A stretch of DNA of 64,000 nt from Combretum micranthum (GCA_024138025.1 JAMXBD010001091.1:310001-374000); one strand, 5' to 3'; counted from the first letter of the stretch, positions 37,659-49,961 are shown. Program-made: numbers and translations. Notes: a model not told the origin generated them from the sequence alone.

Positions 37659-39295
37659 CCCCATTCCTCCTTCATTCTTTCACACACCTCATTTCACTAC
37701 CAAAACTCTTCCAAAATCTCTCCATAAATCCTCTCGCTAAAATTTATCTCTACCAAAACTCTTTTAAATCAATTCTTCACAAAAATCTTTCTTATACACA
37801 AACTATCTATCACTACCCACATAATACCCTATTCATCTACCATCTTCATACCACATAAACATTTTAGGTAAACTTCTTCCAACCATTTATTTACCCATGT
37901 CATGTAACTTAACATAACTATAGTGTTGTTTTGAAACTCATGTGAGTAGTAAAAGCAACAACATGTTCATGTTTTGTTCTTGTATATGAAATTCAACTTT
38001 TATTATGTTGTTATTATGTTCATATATATGTTGATTTTATTGTTGTTATTATGTTAATTTCTTATTCATATCTAACTAAATATATTTATGTATTTATATA
38101 TAATCTTTAGAGCATATAAGCTCACTTGTTATTTATTTAATCTCATGCTTTGCAATTTATTTATTTCATGCTATTTTAAGACTAGTCTTTCTAGTTTTAG
38201 ACTTGTCTATATCAAGTCAAAACAACCTTTTCTTTATTTTCTTTATTTTTTTTGGGACTAGTCTAATCTTAGTTCCGAGATGTCTTGATGAAGCTAAGGT
38301 TCCCAATACTTGATATTTTTATTATCTTGCTTATTATTATTTGCTTCTAGTATTTTTCTCATATTTTTATTTTACATGCTCATGTACATGCATAACCATA
38401 ATGATATTGTCTCAACTAAATTTAAAAGTAGAATTTTTCTTTAATAAAGGAACTTGAAACCAAATTTTCTATTATATGGCTTATTATTAAATAATAGAGT
38501 TATTATCAACAACATAGAAATGGAGTAATACAAGTTTCGTCAAAGTTTTCTCAAATAACAAAGATAGCTTTACCAAGGAAATATAATAAATAAACACTTT
38601 CTTTTTATAATATGGTAACCTAAGTTTTAGTAAAATAATTTGTTAGTTTTCAAAGTTTTCACAAAAAGCTTAAGATTAAACTCTTTTCAACTCCATAAAA
38701 AACCAAGAAGCAAACTAATTTTCAAAGTTAAGATGAAAATCAACCTATAAAGTTATAAACCCACTTAGGAAAATAATAATTTTCAGGTTTCTAACGAAGG
38801 AACTTATTTTCAAAGAATACAAATATGATAAGATCAAAAATAAATGATTTTATCAATAAAGAGGATTCTTTTCAAATAAAATTTGTAAAGAAAATAAAAG
38901 ACCAAGTTTTAGAAAACAAGAACTTATATTTTAAACAAGAAATATAAAAAAAAAGACTCATTTTCTAAAACCATTCTAAATGCAAATCTATAAATAGGTT
39001 ATTAACAACTTCATAGACTTTTGATAACTTTGATCTTTTATCACTAGAAGTAAAAATTATAAAAAACTAAAGTTAAAGGAAAATTTACTTGTTTTAGAAA
39101 AAAGAATGAGGAAAATAAAATAAAAAATACTCATTTATAATAACCTACGAAATTTTAAAATTTCTTCAAAATACTTGAAAAGAAAATTTGTCAAGAATCA
39201 AAATGAATTGTTTTATGAAATAAATTATTAAGACACTACAATTAGAATTTTTGCATATAAACTGAGCTTATTTATGTACTAAAGGGATTTATGAA

Positions 39296-39319
39296 TCATA
39301 TATATATATATATATATAT
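39296..39319. repeat. TA dinucleotide microsatellite
   Basis: About 11 TA units inside the plus-strand solo LTR. Similar runs lie at 20668-20688, 33489-33508, 50757-50777 and 54821-54838. Confidence 0.9.
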
Positions 39320-40040
39320 TAAAGGATTTTTTAATAAAGGTGAGTTGGAAAATTGTTTCGCAAAATCTAGAAATATTCGTTTTAAATCTGTACCCTACGG
39401 TTTTCGGAACTCAAATGACCTTATATGACAAAAATAACCTTAGAAATGGATAGATCTTTTCTAATAAGTAGAAAACGGTATATTATATGCAAAATTCCAA
39501 GTGAAAATGAGCAAGTTATGACCATTTTAAATTAGAATTTCATTCTATGCAATTTTGACGAACATAGTGAAATAGAATTAGAAAGTTTAAGTAAAATTTC
39601 TACGAAATACTCATCCTGGGTATTTCTTTTTTCTAGGTGACGAAGGATACGAGATTACCCTTCCTGAGGATTGCTACGACTAAGAAGATTGCGAAATGGA
39701 TGAGTGGGTTATTCTTCTTAATTTCGTTACCTTGCTTGTGCTTGTAAAGTAGTGGCATTAGCATACTAAGAAAAGATAAAAATGGATATGTATGGGAAAT
39801 TTGGGGATATGTATATATGTGATTCTATGCTTATGTGTGAAATGAGAATTAAGAATATTGCAACTTCAAATTGCATGTTTAAATGTTTTGTTTACTTACT
39901 TATATGATTGGTTATTGCTTGCCAAATCGATTGATCGCCTCCTAATAAACCTTAGTAAGGTTTGGCTTAAGAAAACTAAAACACTCACGCATAGCATCCA
40001 TCGAGTCACATCTCTTTCAGAAGGCTGCTACTCCTATGCA

Positions 40041-40755
40041 TAGAGCTGGACAAATGGGCTATGGCCTGCAGGCCAGCCCGTTTAACCCACTTTAAAAGTG
40101 GGTTAGGGCCAGCTTTTTTTAGCCCGTTTAAAAGTGGGTTAATTTTACCCAACCCACTTAACCCGCGGGCCAAAGTGGGCTAGCCCGCGGGTTAAGTGGG
40201 TTGACCCACCAACCCACTTTTATAAAAATAAAATAAATAATTATAGGATAAATATGTATTAATGAAGGTTATTCTTGAGATTTTTTATACTTGAAATTAA
40301 ATTTATGTGTTAATTATAACAAAGAATGACAAATTGATGCACATGTACCATAAAATTTTATAAAATATATTATTATTGTTTTAAATGAAATATATTATCT
40401 AATAAGTTATTTTAGAAAACTTATTTTTATATAAAAAGTAATTAAAACAATAATGAAATTAATCATTAATATATAACCTTATAAAACTCTCTTTTTTATT
40501 TTATATATATATCTTATTCAATTAGTATAAATAAGTTAAATGGGTCAACTTGGCCCATTTAACTCACAAAATATGTAAGTGGGTTAAAAGTCAAAATTGG
40601 GCTGGCCCGTTTAACCCACGGGCTAAAGTGGGTTGGGTTAGGGTCAAATAATTTTGGCCCGTGGGTTAAACGGGCCAACAAATTTTGGCCCGTTTAACCC
40701 ACGGGCCAAAGCGGGTCGGGCGGGTTGGCCCGTTTAACCCACTTGCCCACCTCTA
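40041..40755. mobile_element. hAT-like non-autonomous element inside a solo LTR
   Basis: 715 bp with ends TAGAGCTGGACAAATGGGC and, inverted, TAGAGGTGGGCAAGTGGGC. A perfect 8-bp duplication CCTATGCA flanks it (40033-40040 and 40756-40763). Both subterminal zones are packed with GCCCGTTTAACCCAC-type words in both orientations. The AT-rich core has no transposase. Its absence from the sister LTR at 31759-36348 gives an empty-site comparison. Confidence 0.92.
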
Positions 40756-42697
40756 CCTATGCATATAGTTGGATTGGTTGTTATCGTGGTTAGTCACGAG
40801 CTATGTTCTTTCCTAGAGAATCCAAATCACTCAGGGAATGCGACTCTAGGTTCGGAGCCGAGCCAACCGAATGCTTTAGGTAGGGACTTGGGGACTAGTA
40901 GTAGAAGGTCGCAGATCTTCATCTCCAATTCCCTAATCTTTGATACGGAGGGATAAATCCATTCTATATATGGTTTCCGAATAACTATATATATTTGTGT
41001 AATCACATGATTGTTGCAATGTAAGCATAGCATATGTGTGAAAATTTAAATGAACTTGTTTAAAACCATGGTGCGAATGAAAAGGAATACCTCACTAAGC
41101 TAGTCGTAAGCTTATATCCCCATAGATTTTGTTGAAACAGGTATATCCGTGGCTTAAATCGAAGATCATGACATTAAGGAAGTCATGGAAGGATGTTAAA
41201 CTTTTATGAAGGAAATGAGAATATAAGATGAAGTTATTTTGTAAGGTTCTTTATATGTAATGTATGCTATGCTAGTGTTTTGGAAATTTCTAAGAAGTGT
41301 ATTTATTTTGACTTGAAGACAATAGAGGGATATTCCCCCTAAGAATTATAATTTACCATGTTCGTGTTTTATATTAAGTATTATTCTTACCTTGTTACTT
41401 AATTATTATCAATGTAAATTGTGCTACTCCGATGCATTCCCTTGGTTGTGATATACGCCTTGTATATGATATGGAAGCCTTCGCGTGACTAAGATAGTCA
41501 TTCCTAGGCTTTAGTATTGTGTACGGCGGACTGCCACGTTTAGGATACCCTTCGGGGCGTGACAATATATACACGTACTTGGATATTTGACCATCAACTT
41601 AATCTAATGGCTAGAAAACTCTAACCTAAATTCACAGTATATAAAAGAATTTAGACTCTTATACATTTCTCAACTTATTCCTAAATATCATTCTCTAGGA
41701 TCCTCTCTCCTACTCTAATATTAAAGCGGGTATTTATATAAGATATTTGCCTATATATGTTAAAAGTTTAAATTATAACAAAGAAAAAAGGAAAAATAGT
41801 AATTACATTATAGTAACAAGGCCTTGGGTTTTTGGAGTAGTGATAAGTCTTAAGGTAGTAAATTGAACAATTTCAAGTGTTTTTTACAATGATAAATCAA
41901 GTTTTGGAAAAATTGTATTGTACACAAGCTTTAACACAAGCTGCGCATAAGGTTGTGCAAAAGTTCATTGTATATAACCTTCAACACAAGTTGTGTAGAG
42001 AGGCCATACAAAAAGTAAAAAAAGGGCAGAACGTAAACATCATTGTATACGACCTTTTGCACAAGTTATGTACGAAGTCGTGTAGGACCAAACGTAAGGT
42101 TTCTCATGCATTTTTACCAAGTTCCAATTTGTTTTCTTCATTCCAAACATCAAAAACATGATTAAGAATCCAACTCAACCCTTCTTCAAAAATCCAAACA
42201 CCCATTTTAACAAATCTTACATAAAGATTAAATCTTGAACATAGAAATCATGTTATCTTATTACAATTCCATCAACTCTTTACATTCTTGTTTCTTCAAT
42301 CTTTTTCCATTAAATATTCCCCAAGAATTCTCCAAAGAATTCATTGTTTTCTTGTCAAATCTTATGTCAAGCCAAAATGTCAAAACTCTATATCTAAACG
42401 TTTGTTTTATCTGGAAAAGATAAGAAAAAGAAGGAATTTTACTTACCATACTGTCTTATTGAAATTTCGTTAACTTTCAATGGTTAATGAGGGAAAGAAA
42501 AGGAATGTTCTACAATGAAAGAAAAGATAGGACGAGAAGGTGGTTAATGTTTTATTTTATATTTTTTTAACTGTCAGGATTTTAAAAGTTTTAGAGTTGG
42601 ACAAATATACTCTTGTTTAAAAACCAAACATTACTAACTTGTCCCTTTTAAAATTAAAACATAATTATTATTTCTTTTCCTATTAATTGGTTATTTC

Positions 42698-45560
42698 TAC
42701 CTCTGTATCCTTTCTAATTAGTTCCTACCTTAATTTTTATGTTTATTATTTATTGTTGTCAATTGCAAAAGAACATTTTCGATAAAACTTAGCTCATTTT
42801 AAGTGTTTTAGCAAGATGACCCCAATAAGAGGGGAAGAAATTTGGTAACCAAAGCTAAAGACAATTGACCACATAACAATGTGGTTAACCATCTTGATAA
42901 TGCAGTTAGCTAAACAACAAAGTGGTTCAAACACACTAAGTCTATGTCAGAAATGAAATCTATTACCATATACCCAAGGATGATCTAATTGACTGCTTTT
43001 CCCTTGTGGTTATTTAATTTAGTTTTTCCTTCTTTTTTTTCTTTTTTTTGGTTTCTAGGATACATACATGTCATCTTTAAGTATGATTAAGGGTTTACTA
43101 ATTTTTGTTTATGGTAACTCAATTCTAAGTTTGTGAGCTATTGTTGTTTGATGGATGTGCATGTAAGATTAGATTAAATAACCTAAGTGCTACCTAAATT
43201 TATATCTACCATATGCTTATATGGAATGTTCATGTCATGGACCAATTGTGTTCTTAGGATATTGTGAGTTAATTAAACATTTAACATGGATAGGGGATCA
43301 AATTACTTATGGCCAATATGGGTTGTAAATCCAATATGATATGATTTTCTTTATTTAGTCATTGCCAATCAAATATTAGCATCAATTGATTTTTCAAAGA
43401 TTGGAATTATACATGCTATAAGAAAATTAACTCTTAGAAATAGAGATTTTACAACGAAAAATTAGCAAAATAGCTTATATTTCTATAGATAGAATCAACG
43501 ATGATGAATTTTGTAACAAAAATTTGTCTTTAAAACTTAGTTTTCTTTTAGTAACATGAGACATTGTGTTGTTGGTGCTCATTGACTCCACCTAAATAAT
43601 ATAACTAATTAGATCTATCACGCTAAGGGATAAGGGCACAACACACTTCACTGCATACCCGCTTCGAAGCATGCACATGCAAAGCTCAATCGTTTAAAAT
43701 TTAATGAATACTTCACACTCTCAAGAATTCTCAATCAATTAGACTAAAAAAATTATTCATCAACATAGAATTCATTAAATATCAAAAGTCTCATAATCTA
43801 ACACAATCTAAAGTTTGATACATGACCAATCATCTATATTAATAATTCGAAATGATTATTATTCTCCATATAACTATTGCAAGGTCTACCACCAACGTAC
43901 AGATTATATTCCATGTAGTCATATGATCATCATCATAATCATTTTGACTTGAAAAAGAAGTCCTACAAGCGGTAAGCAAACACCTAGCATAGACTACTAT
44001 ATGCAATCACACACAATATCAAACCACAAATGATTTATTCAACTAATGAAACAATCAATTGAGTAATCACCAAACATAAATTAATTAACTTTTAACTATT
44101 TCCATAACAAAAGATATCTCAATTGGAACTTGGTGTAAAAAATTCTAAAAATTTGAACTCGTGTACTTGAACAACGAAACAAACCAAAACCTCAAATGAA
44201 ATAGACCAACATCTCAAAACAAAATGATTAAGTCTCAAGACAATACTATACATGTTCCTTGAAGAATGTTTGAGAATATAGCCAATAGTGATTCTAACAT
44301 TTTTGCTACTAATAATTTTTTTTAAATCAAGCATAAATTATAGTAAGATAATATTTATAAGTGAAAAATGAATTAATCAATTAAATTTTAAATGGACATA
44401 ACTAGAAACTAACAATTCATGTACCTATTGTCTATATAAGCTTTGGAAATCCAAAATTCTAACTATAACATGACATAAACACATATCAATTGCCCGTCGT
44501 GAAAAGTTTCATGTCTTAATTTAAATTTTCGTTTTCTTTATTAATTTTAATATATTTTTCAAAAAATTAACTCAATCCCAATGAGAATCAATTAAGGGAA
44601 GGGGAGTTAAATTTGTAGTCAATCGAAGGCAACTGATTAGCAATCAACTAGCCTTGGTAAGCCAAACTCTTATCATTCTGGTCTTCCTTTGAGTCAGCAA
44701 AGTTCGTCTTACACCGACCTGATCTACTACTCCTTTAAGTTTTTCATTTATTTTCAAAATTTTCATACCACGATCCTTTTCTTATAGGTTTTGTCCATCT
44801 TTAATTCAAAATTATTGGTTCTCATCTCCCAAATACACCTTAGCGTCAGCTTTAAATTGAATTTCTTATTGAATCTAAACTCAACCTATGTTTCATGAAA
44901 TCCTCGGTTTCACAACCTGTCACTACTATTCCACAACGATTTCATGATGACATTTATGAATAACATTTAACAAGATGAGATATATATTTTGTTGCTTATA
45001 TTCATCGTTTATTGCCAACCTATACGATATAGTATATATTTTAACAAATATATATTATATAATATATAATACTATATGTATCAAGTGGTAATACTTTTTA
45101 AATTTTATCATTATGATGATTTTACTTGTGCAAGCCATGGTGATAAAGGAAAGTTTTAATTTAAGGTTTTTTATACTTTTATTTTTATATATTTATCAAA
45201 TTAGTCTCTTATAATCTTTCTTTCTTTTCTTGTATTTTTTTATGTATAAAATCAATATTCCATCTATAGGTTTAGCTAATTAGTTTCATGTAATCACTCG
45301 TCTTTCTATATATTTTTCCTTTCTAGTATAGGACTATAGTTATGTGTGTGTGCACACGTACGCGTATGTATTGGTGTATTTATTAAAATATGCAAATGAT
45401 TCTTCTTCTAACCTATATATTTATGGTATTAAACCCCAAGTCCTAAATCTTTCATTTTTTTCTTTTTCATCAATGATCAACAAAAACAATTAAATCACAA
45501 TTTATAATGCTTTAAGAACCAACAAACCTCTTGCAATAATCTATATCAATTCCATCAAAC
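42698..45560. other. Intergenic DNA
   Basis: AT-rich. Apart from the decayed MITE at 43412-43556 nothing could be assigned. Short frames such as 44119-44334 (minus) look random. Confidence 0.5.
43412..43556. mobile_element. CACTA-type MITE, copy 2, decayed
   Basis: Ends CTATAAGAAAATTAACTC and GTTTTCTTTTAGTA are inverted, and the interior has ATCAACGATGATGAATTTTG, matching in reverse the central words of the 8591 and 63086 copies. The terminal CAC is lost. Confidence 0.6.
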
Positions 45561-45689
45561 TCACCTCTACAAACTATCTCATGAAAACTTTAGATGGAAG
45601 CATTATACACTCCTAATCCAAAATACCACACTTGTCTATGCCAAGATTAGCTTTTTTTCCTTTTCCTTTTGTGTGCCCTTATTCATTTT

Positions 45690-47108
45690 CTTTCCTCAGC
45701 TCTCATACCTCTCATTTCATAACCAACTACTTCTAAAGATTCTCGAACTGTTCTTGCTAATACCTTTGTTAAACCATCTCTTGGGCACATTAAGCAAATT
45801 AAAGAACAAATAAAACAAGCCACAAAAGATACACAAACAATTTCGAATACATGCAATTTATAAAAGCACATTCCTTTGAACTTGCTACTCTTGGCAAATC
45901 TATAAATCATGAAGATATTATTGAAAATTTTTTGGATGGTCTTGACGATGATCATAAGCCCATTATTAATGTCATCAATGGTTGAGATACATTGATTTCA
46001 TTTAATGAACTTACATAGAAAGTTAATTAGTAAGGAACGGTCATTGCGCCTTCATCATTCTAACTCCATCCAACTAGTAGCCACAACAAATCCAACTCAA
46101 TCATAATCTAATTTTGAAATTTTGGCAACCAAAGTTAATGTCCATCAAACGTCCTTTGATTTATCATCATCAAATGCTTCCAATAGCCACTTTATCAATA
46201 AAAAAATCTTAGATCAATGGTCTTTTACCTCAACCTTTTTTAGGATATTGTTAGTAGTGTTGTACTCAAGGTCGTATTATACCATGATTTCCTATATTCG
46301 GCTAATTGCATTCCTATTTGACATCTCAAGTCAAGATTGACAATGGTGATTTCACAATCCAGCTCCACAGGAACCACAAGCAAAGATTGCAGCTATCCCT
46401 ATAATTGATAATCCTAGTTAGCTCATTAAAAGTAGCACATCACATTACGATGAAAGTGAGCAATTTCTCTCTACGTAATACTTATGATAAGCCTAATGAC
46501 AATGTGATTAGAGATGGCATGAGTCTCCCTATTACTCATACCAGTTAAAAATCACTTTACACCCTTTCCCTTACCTTTACTTTGAATAATGTTCTCTTTG
46601 TTCCTACAATGAAAAAGAATTCTTTCTTTATTTCTCAAGATTTTTTAATCTTACAATACATCAAATGAATTCTTATTGACTTCTTTTTCTTATGAAGGTC
46701 CTATACATGAGGCAATTCTTTTGCAAAATCAAAACAAATATCAATTGTATGAGTTACCGGTGTCTTTTGTCCAATCTTCTCCATTACTACTTTCAAGCAT
46801 CAAGATCACATTGCCTGGATGGCATCATAAACTAAGACATCCTTCATTACCTCTATTTAAGCATATTATTTCTAATTTTCAACTAGTCAAACACCTTAGA
46901 TCTAAACTTTGATAGCAATTCATTCCATTGTAATTAAAGATACAGCTTACATTTCTCAATCTCCTCTTCTTACATCCTCTCATTTAAAAATCATATTTTC
47001 TCTTATGTGGACATCTCCATTCTCATTCGCTGATGATTTTGAATGTTAATTATGTCATTTATCTTAGCCACTATACAAAGTATATATGGTTTTATCCACT
47101 TAAACGCA
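45690..47108 (+). pseudogene. Decayed Ty1/copia gag-protease-integrase fragment
   Basis: Conceptual translation in shifting + frames gives copia-like blocks in the right order. A gag segment lies at about 45740-46010 (blocks resembling KPSLGHIKQIKEQIKQATK and LDGLDDDHKPIINV). A weak zinc-knuckle-like region is near 46250-46310 and a protease-linker block around NNVLFVPTMKK near 46590. A pre-integrase block is at 46796-46890 (WHHKLRHPSLPLFKHIISNF), with the start of integrase near 47000-47100. Many stops and frameshifts show long decay. RT is missing: the fragment stops where the diverged LTR sequence begins. The 46676-46912 open frame is its longest surviving piece. Confidence 0.8.
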
Positions 47109-47119
47109 AGTCATAAGTT

Positions 47120-48900
47120 CGTGATAGGACACCTAGACCTACCTAGAGTATTTCCATGCACAACTCCACTCTAAGATAATGCCACACAAGAATCATCGAG
47201 TTGTCACAATAGTAGCATGGTTACTCTACTCCGACTACCAGCAACCATCCACAAGTAATAAACACGGTTTTATAGTTGGATAATCATTGAATTAATTTAT
47301 AATTCTGCCCTAACAAGTACAAGCGATAAGCATGCACAAACTTAACCATCGACCCATCTTTATTTCTAGAATTAACTAACTTGATTTACGTATCAATTAA
47401 GTCATTAGAATCACTTATTTTTCTTCATTCACCTACAATCTACACCTATATGGTCCTCTCCTACACTGCTAGAATCCAGGTTTTAAGGTCTTTGAATATA
47501 AACAATTCTTGAAGGAATGTATTAAATATGTCTTGATTGTTTTTGTGAAGGGAAAAGTGATTTTAGGAAGAATTACAAAATGTGCATGCAAAGTCCACAG
47601 TCTTGTACTTGTACACGACACAACCATGTACGTAGTCATATACTTCCAAGGAAAAAAGATTCGTATCACATGGAGTTACACAACTCAGTACATGAGCTTG
47701 TGCATATAGGTGGTGCACTTCCAAAGTACAAATTTTGTCATACCATAGAAAATCACATGACTTGATGCACAAGCTTGGGCATTGGTTGTGCACTTCCAAA
47801 ATTCGTTGTATTTGTCTCTGAGTGGTACACCACACAGGTTGTGCATGGGTCATGTATAGACATCATCACGGGGCGGTTCCGAACTGGGAACCGCCCCGAA
47901 CCATCACCGGCAGTTCCTGACCCGGGAACCGCCCCGTCGGTGACGGTTCCGAACCGTCTAAGGATCTGCCGGAACCGGCGGGTCCAAGCGGTTCCAACCG
48001 GTCCGGAACCGCCATATATTTTATTTTTTTTTTTAAAAAAGAAAAAGAAAAAGAAGACATGCAGGTTGTTTTGACGTGGGGATTGTTGTTTTGGGGGGGG
48101 GGGGTTGTAGGGGGTAAGGTTTTGGTTTTTTTCATTTTTTTCACCAGAAAAAAAAAAATAAATAAAACCGGTTCGTGGAATCAGAATCGGAACCGCTAGA
48201 ACCGGCGGTTCCTTGGAACCATGAACCGCCCCGACTCTGGCGGTTCCGGTTCCACATTCCGGTTCAGGTCCGGAACCGACCCGAACCGTGCCGATGTCTA
48301 GTCATGTACTTCCAAAGGCCATCCCTTTCGTTGGATTTTCACTCATTTGCAAATCAAAGTGTATCTTAACCCTTCCTATACCTATTTTATCACTTCCACA
48401 CTATTTTATATGCAAGTTTATCCTACTTTAGTGAATTCAACACCCTAGAGACTAAAACTTATAACAATCCGCATTATCTTTTGAGATTTTCCAATCTTTC
48501 ATTCCTCTATATTCATATCTCTCATTTTTAGCAATTTTTTCTCCTATAACTCAACATTTTTCTATGAGAGACTACCATGAATACTAAAACTCCAAGAATT
48601 TTCTATTTAAATGTTTCACCTTGACGCAAATAATGGAAAAGGAAAAAAAATTTTACCTACTGTGACAATCTTTTTGAAATCTTCATGAAATTGCAAGAAT
48701 TGATTGAGAGGAAAAGGGTGAAGCGACTATAATATAATGGAGACAAAGAAAATATAATCATTCCGCCTAGTTTCAAAATCACTGTATCTATTTAAACTTT
48801 TCATGCAACGATAAAATTACTCTTGTTTTTAAAATTAACAATACTCCTTCACTTCTTGGTATGATTTTATTTATTTAGGGTATTCTAATAAATATAGATA
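47120..48900 (-). repeat. Diverged relative of the E LTR
   Basis: Similarity to the E LTR in order: TTTCCATGCACAACTCCACT, ACCAGCA-CC-CACA, ACAAGTACAAGCGATAAGC, several TGTGCA/ACAAGC words, and a terminal stretch near 48800-48895. Much more diverged than the two E LTRs are from each other, and interrupted by a hAT-like element at 47857-48300. Edges approximate. Confidence 0.55.
47857..48300. mobile_element. GC-rich hAT-like non-autonomous element
   Basis: 444 bp with ends TAGACATCATCACGG and, inverted, TAGACATCGGCACGG. A perfect 8-bp duplication GTCATGTA flanks it (47849-47856 and 48301-48308). The outer 150 bases on each side are GC-rich and built from GGTTCCGGAACCG-like words, in sharp contrast to the AT-rich surroundings. 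The middle has an A/T tract and a G run. Frames overlapping it are by-products of this composition. Confidence 0.92.
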
Positions 48901-49520
48901 CCCCTTATGAAAAAGCATAAAAAGCTTTAGAGTTACCATTATTTATTGCCCTAAACAGTGTTGCATCTACTGACTGCATGGATCTAGCCTTATCATACCA
49001 CATCACTTTTCCATAGGCATTCTATCCTTATTAAAATCCACTAAGTTTTCCTTTTCTTAATTCGTTTCAGTTGTTAAAACGATATTAACATTGTCTGACA
49101 AAATTTTTAAAATAACTTGTATCGTTACTTGATGTCATATATTTTTATTATAATTCCAATCATTTACATAACATTCTTCTAAAGCAAAATATCAAAGAAA
49201 ATTGAAAGAGAACGAACTGACGAGATCTATTTTTTTGTCCGATTCTGCTTATTGACGAATAAAGACAGGAGCTGAAAAATGTACCCTGTTTATGGCCATG
49301 AGTAAACGGAAACTGAAAAATCATAATCGAGGCGAGGAAGTTATGGTGGTGAGCTACAGTTGATGCAGACAGTTGTGAGCCGTGAATCAGTCTGGCAGGG
49401 AATACACGTGTCATTCAACGAGTGGCTATTGAGGACAAAGGTCGGTGCACCAAACAGACAAGAAGAGCTGGATTACTGGAAGAGAGAAATGTGATATAAA
49501 AAACTAATAACTAAGCGTTA
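48901..49520. other. Non-repetitive upstream region of the NAC gene
   Basis: No transposon end is recognised. The part at 49200-49490 is less AT-rich than its surroundings and looks like unique sequence, so it may belong to the distal promoter of the NAC gene (inference). The 84-residue minus frame at 49160-49414 has no known domain. Confidence 0.4.
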
Positions 49521-49712
49521 GAGTATATTTGTCTCATATTCTTCTATCATTTTAATTTTGGTTTTTATCGTTTTTGAATGTGTTGTTTATAAAACATAAA
49601 TACCAATAAAAAATAAATATTTTTACTTATAAATGAATCAAACAGATCAAATATTGATATAAAATAAATATAATATAAATACCAATACAAAATAAATCAT
49701 TTAAACAAATCC
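49521..49712 (-). mobile_element. MITE of the GGTCTRTTTGG family, copy 2 (inverted)
   Basis: In reverse complement it follows the 22262 copy: GGATTTGTTTAAATG, ATATCAATATTTGATCTG, then AAAAACGATAAAAACC. TTA occurs on both sides, which could be a 3-bp duplication as in PIF/Harbinger elements, but other copies do not confirm it. It sits about 240 bp upstream of the putative NAC promoter TATA box. Confidence 0.6.
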
Positions 49713-49892
49713 TTAAACTATGACCTATTGTCATATAGACAACATAAACATATACTTTAATATAAAATGAAAAAAAAAAGTTTAATCTTTAGAGACAAAA
49801 TATAACGGTGGATGGTGGCGTGACAATTTAATTTGGTGCAGCGCCGTCCAAACAAACGGACAACCCACGCGCAATCAATACCCCATATATCA

Positions 49893-49894
<2 letters not shown>

Positions 49895-49918
<24 letters not shown>
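49895..49918 (+). repeat. CT dinucleotide repeat in the putative NAC promoter
   Basis: Twelve CT units followed by more pyrimidine-rich sequence, 36 bases upstream of the TATA box. CT/GA tracts near plant core promoters (Y patches, GAGA-like sites) commonly affect expression; a role here is inference. Confidence 0.85.
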
Positions 49919-49923
<5 letters not shown>

Positions 49924-49953
49924 CTCTCTTTCTCATGTATTTTTTTCGCAGGG

Positions 49954-49961
49954 TATAAATA
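49954..49961 (+). promoter_or_regulatory. Putative TATA box of the VND7-like gene
   Basis: TATAAATA, preceded by a CT repeat and followed by a pyrimidine-rich leader (TCATCAAACTTTCACTCC and onward). It is the best plant core promoter seen upstream of the NAC coding region, but it lies 2.05 kb from the ATG, so it needs a spliced 5' UTR. A weaker TATATATATATT lies nearer, at about 51931. Confidence 0.5.

Larger units (their letters stand above)
36501..41564 (+). mobile_element. Solo LTR of the same family, copy 2 (plus), with a hAT insertion
   Basis: 5064 bp (about 4.34 kb without the 40041-40755 insert and its duplication), from TGTAAACCCT to GGGGCGTGACA. Bounded by a perfect duplication ATATA (36496-36500 and 41565-41569). 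Homologous to the inverted copy at 31759-36348, with 152 bp between the two elements. Contains a TATA box and CT-rich leader region around 37651-37800. No coding domain. It could still carry transcription start signals. Confidence 0.82.
23537..42697 (-). mobile_element. Large non-coding LTR retrotransposon E with nested insertions
   Basis: Two direct long repeats, 23537-27734 and 30739-42697, share sequence along their whole length once later insertions are removed (about 2.0-2.3 kb each). Between them lie a polypurine tract next to the left repeat (27735-27749) and a Met-tRNA-like primer site next to the right repeat (30720-30731), both read on the minus strand. The 3-kb interior has no coding remnant that can be recognised, as in LARD-type elements that depend on other elements for proteins. 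LTR divergence is substantial, so this is the oldest layer. The outer LTR edge and a target duplication could not be fixed cleanly. Confidence 0.82.
30739..42697 (-). repeat. Right (5') LTR of element E, interrupted by two solo LTRs
   Basis: LTR pieces are 30739-31758, 36354-36500 and 41570-about 42697. They join in the order seen in the left LTR: CACACATGGATAAT before the first insert, CAGCAGACACACATAAGC between the inserts, and ACACGTACTTGGATATTTGA after the second. It carries a private tandem duplication (30967-31438). The right edge is where similarity to the left LTR stops after GGTTATTT. Confidence 0.8.

Noticed and set aside
45346..45372. GTGTGTGTGCACACGTACGCGT as a structured element
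   Set aside because: Short purine-pyrimidine alternating run; common in intergenic DNA and not linked to any feature.
47866..48144. Overlapping Pro/Gly/Arg-rich frames on both strands
   Set aside because: They fall within the GC-rich hAT-like element and reflect its repeated GGTTCCGG words.
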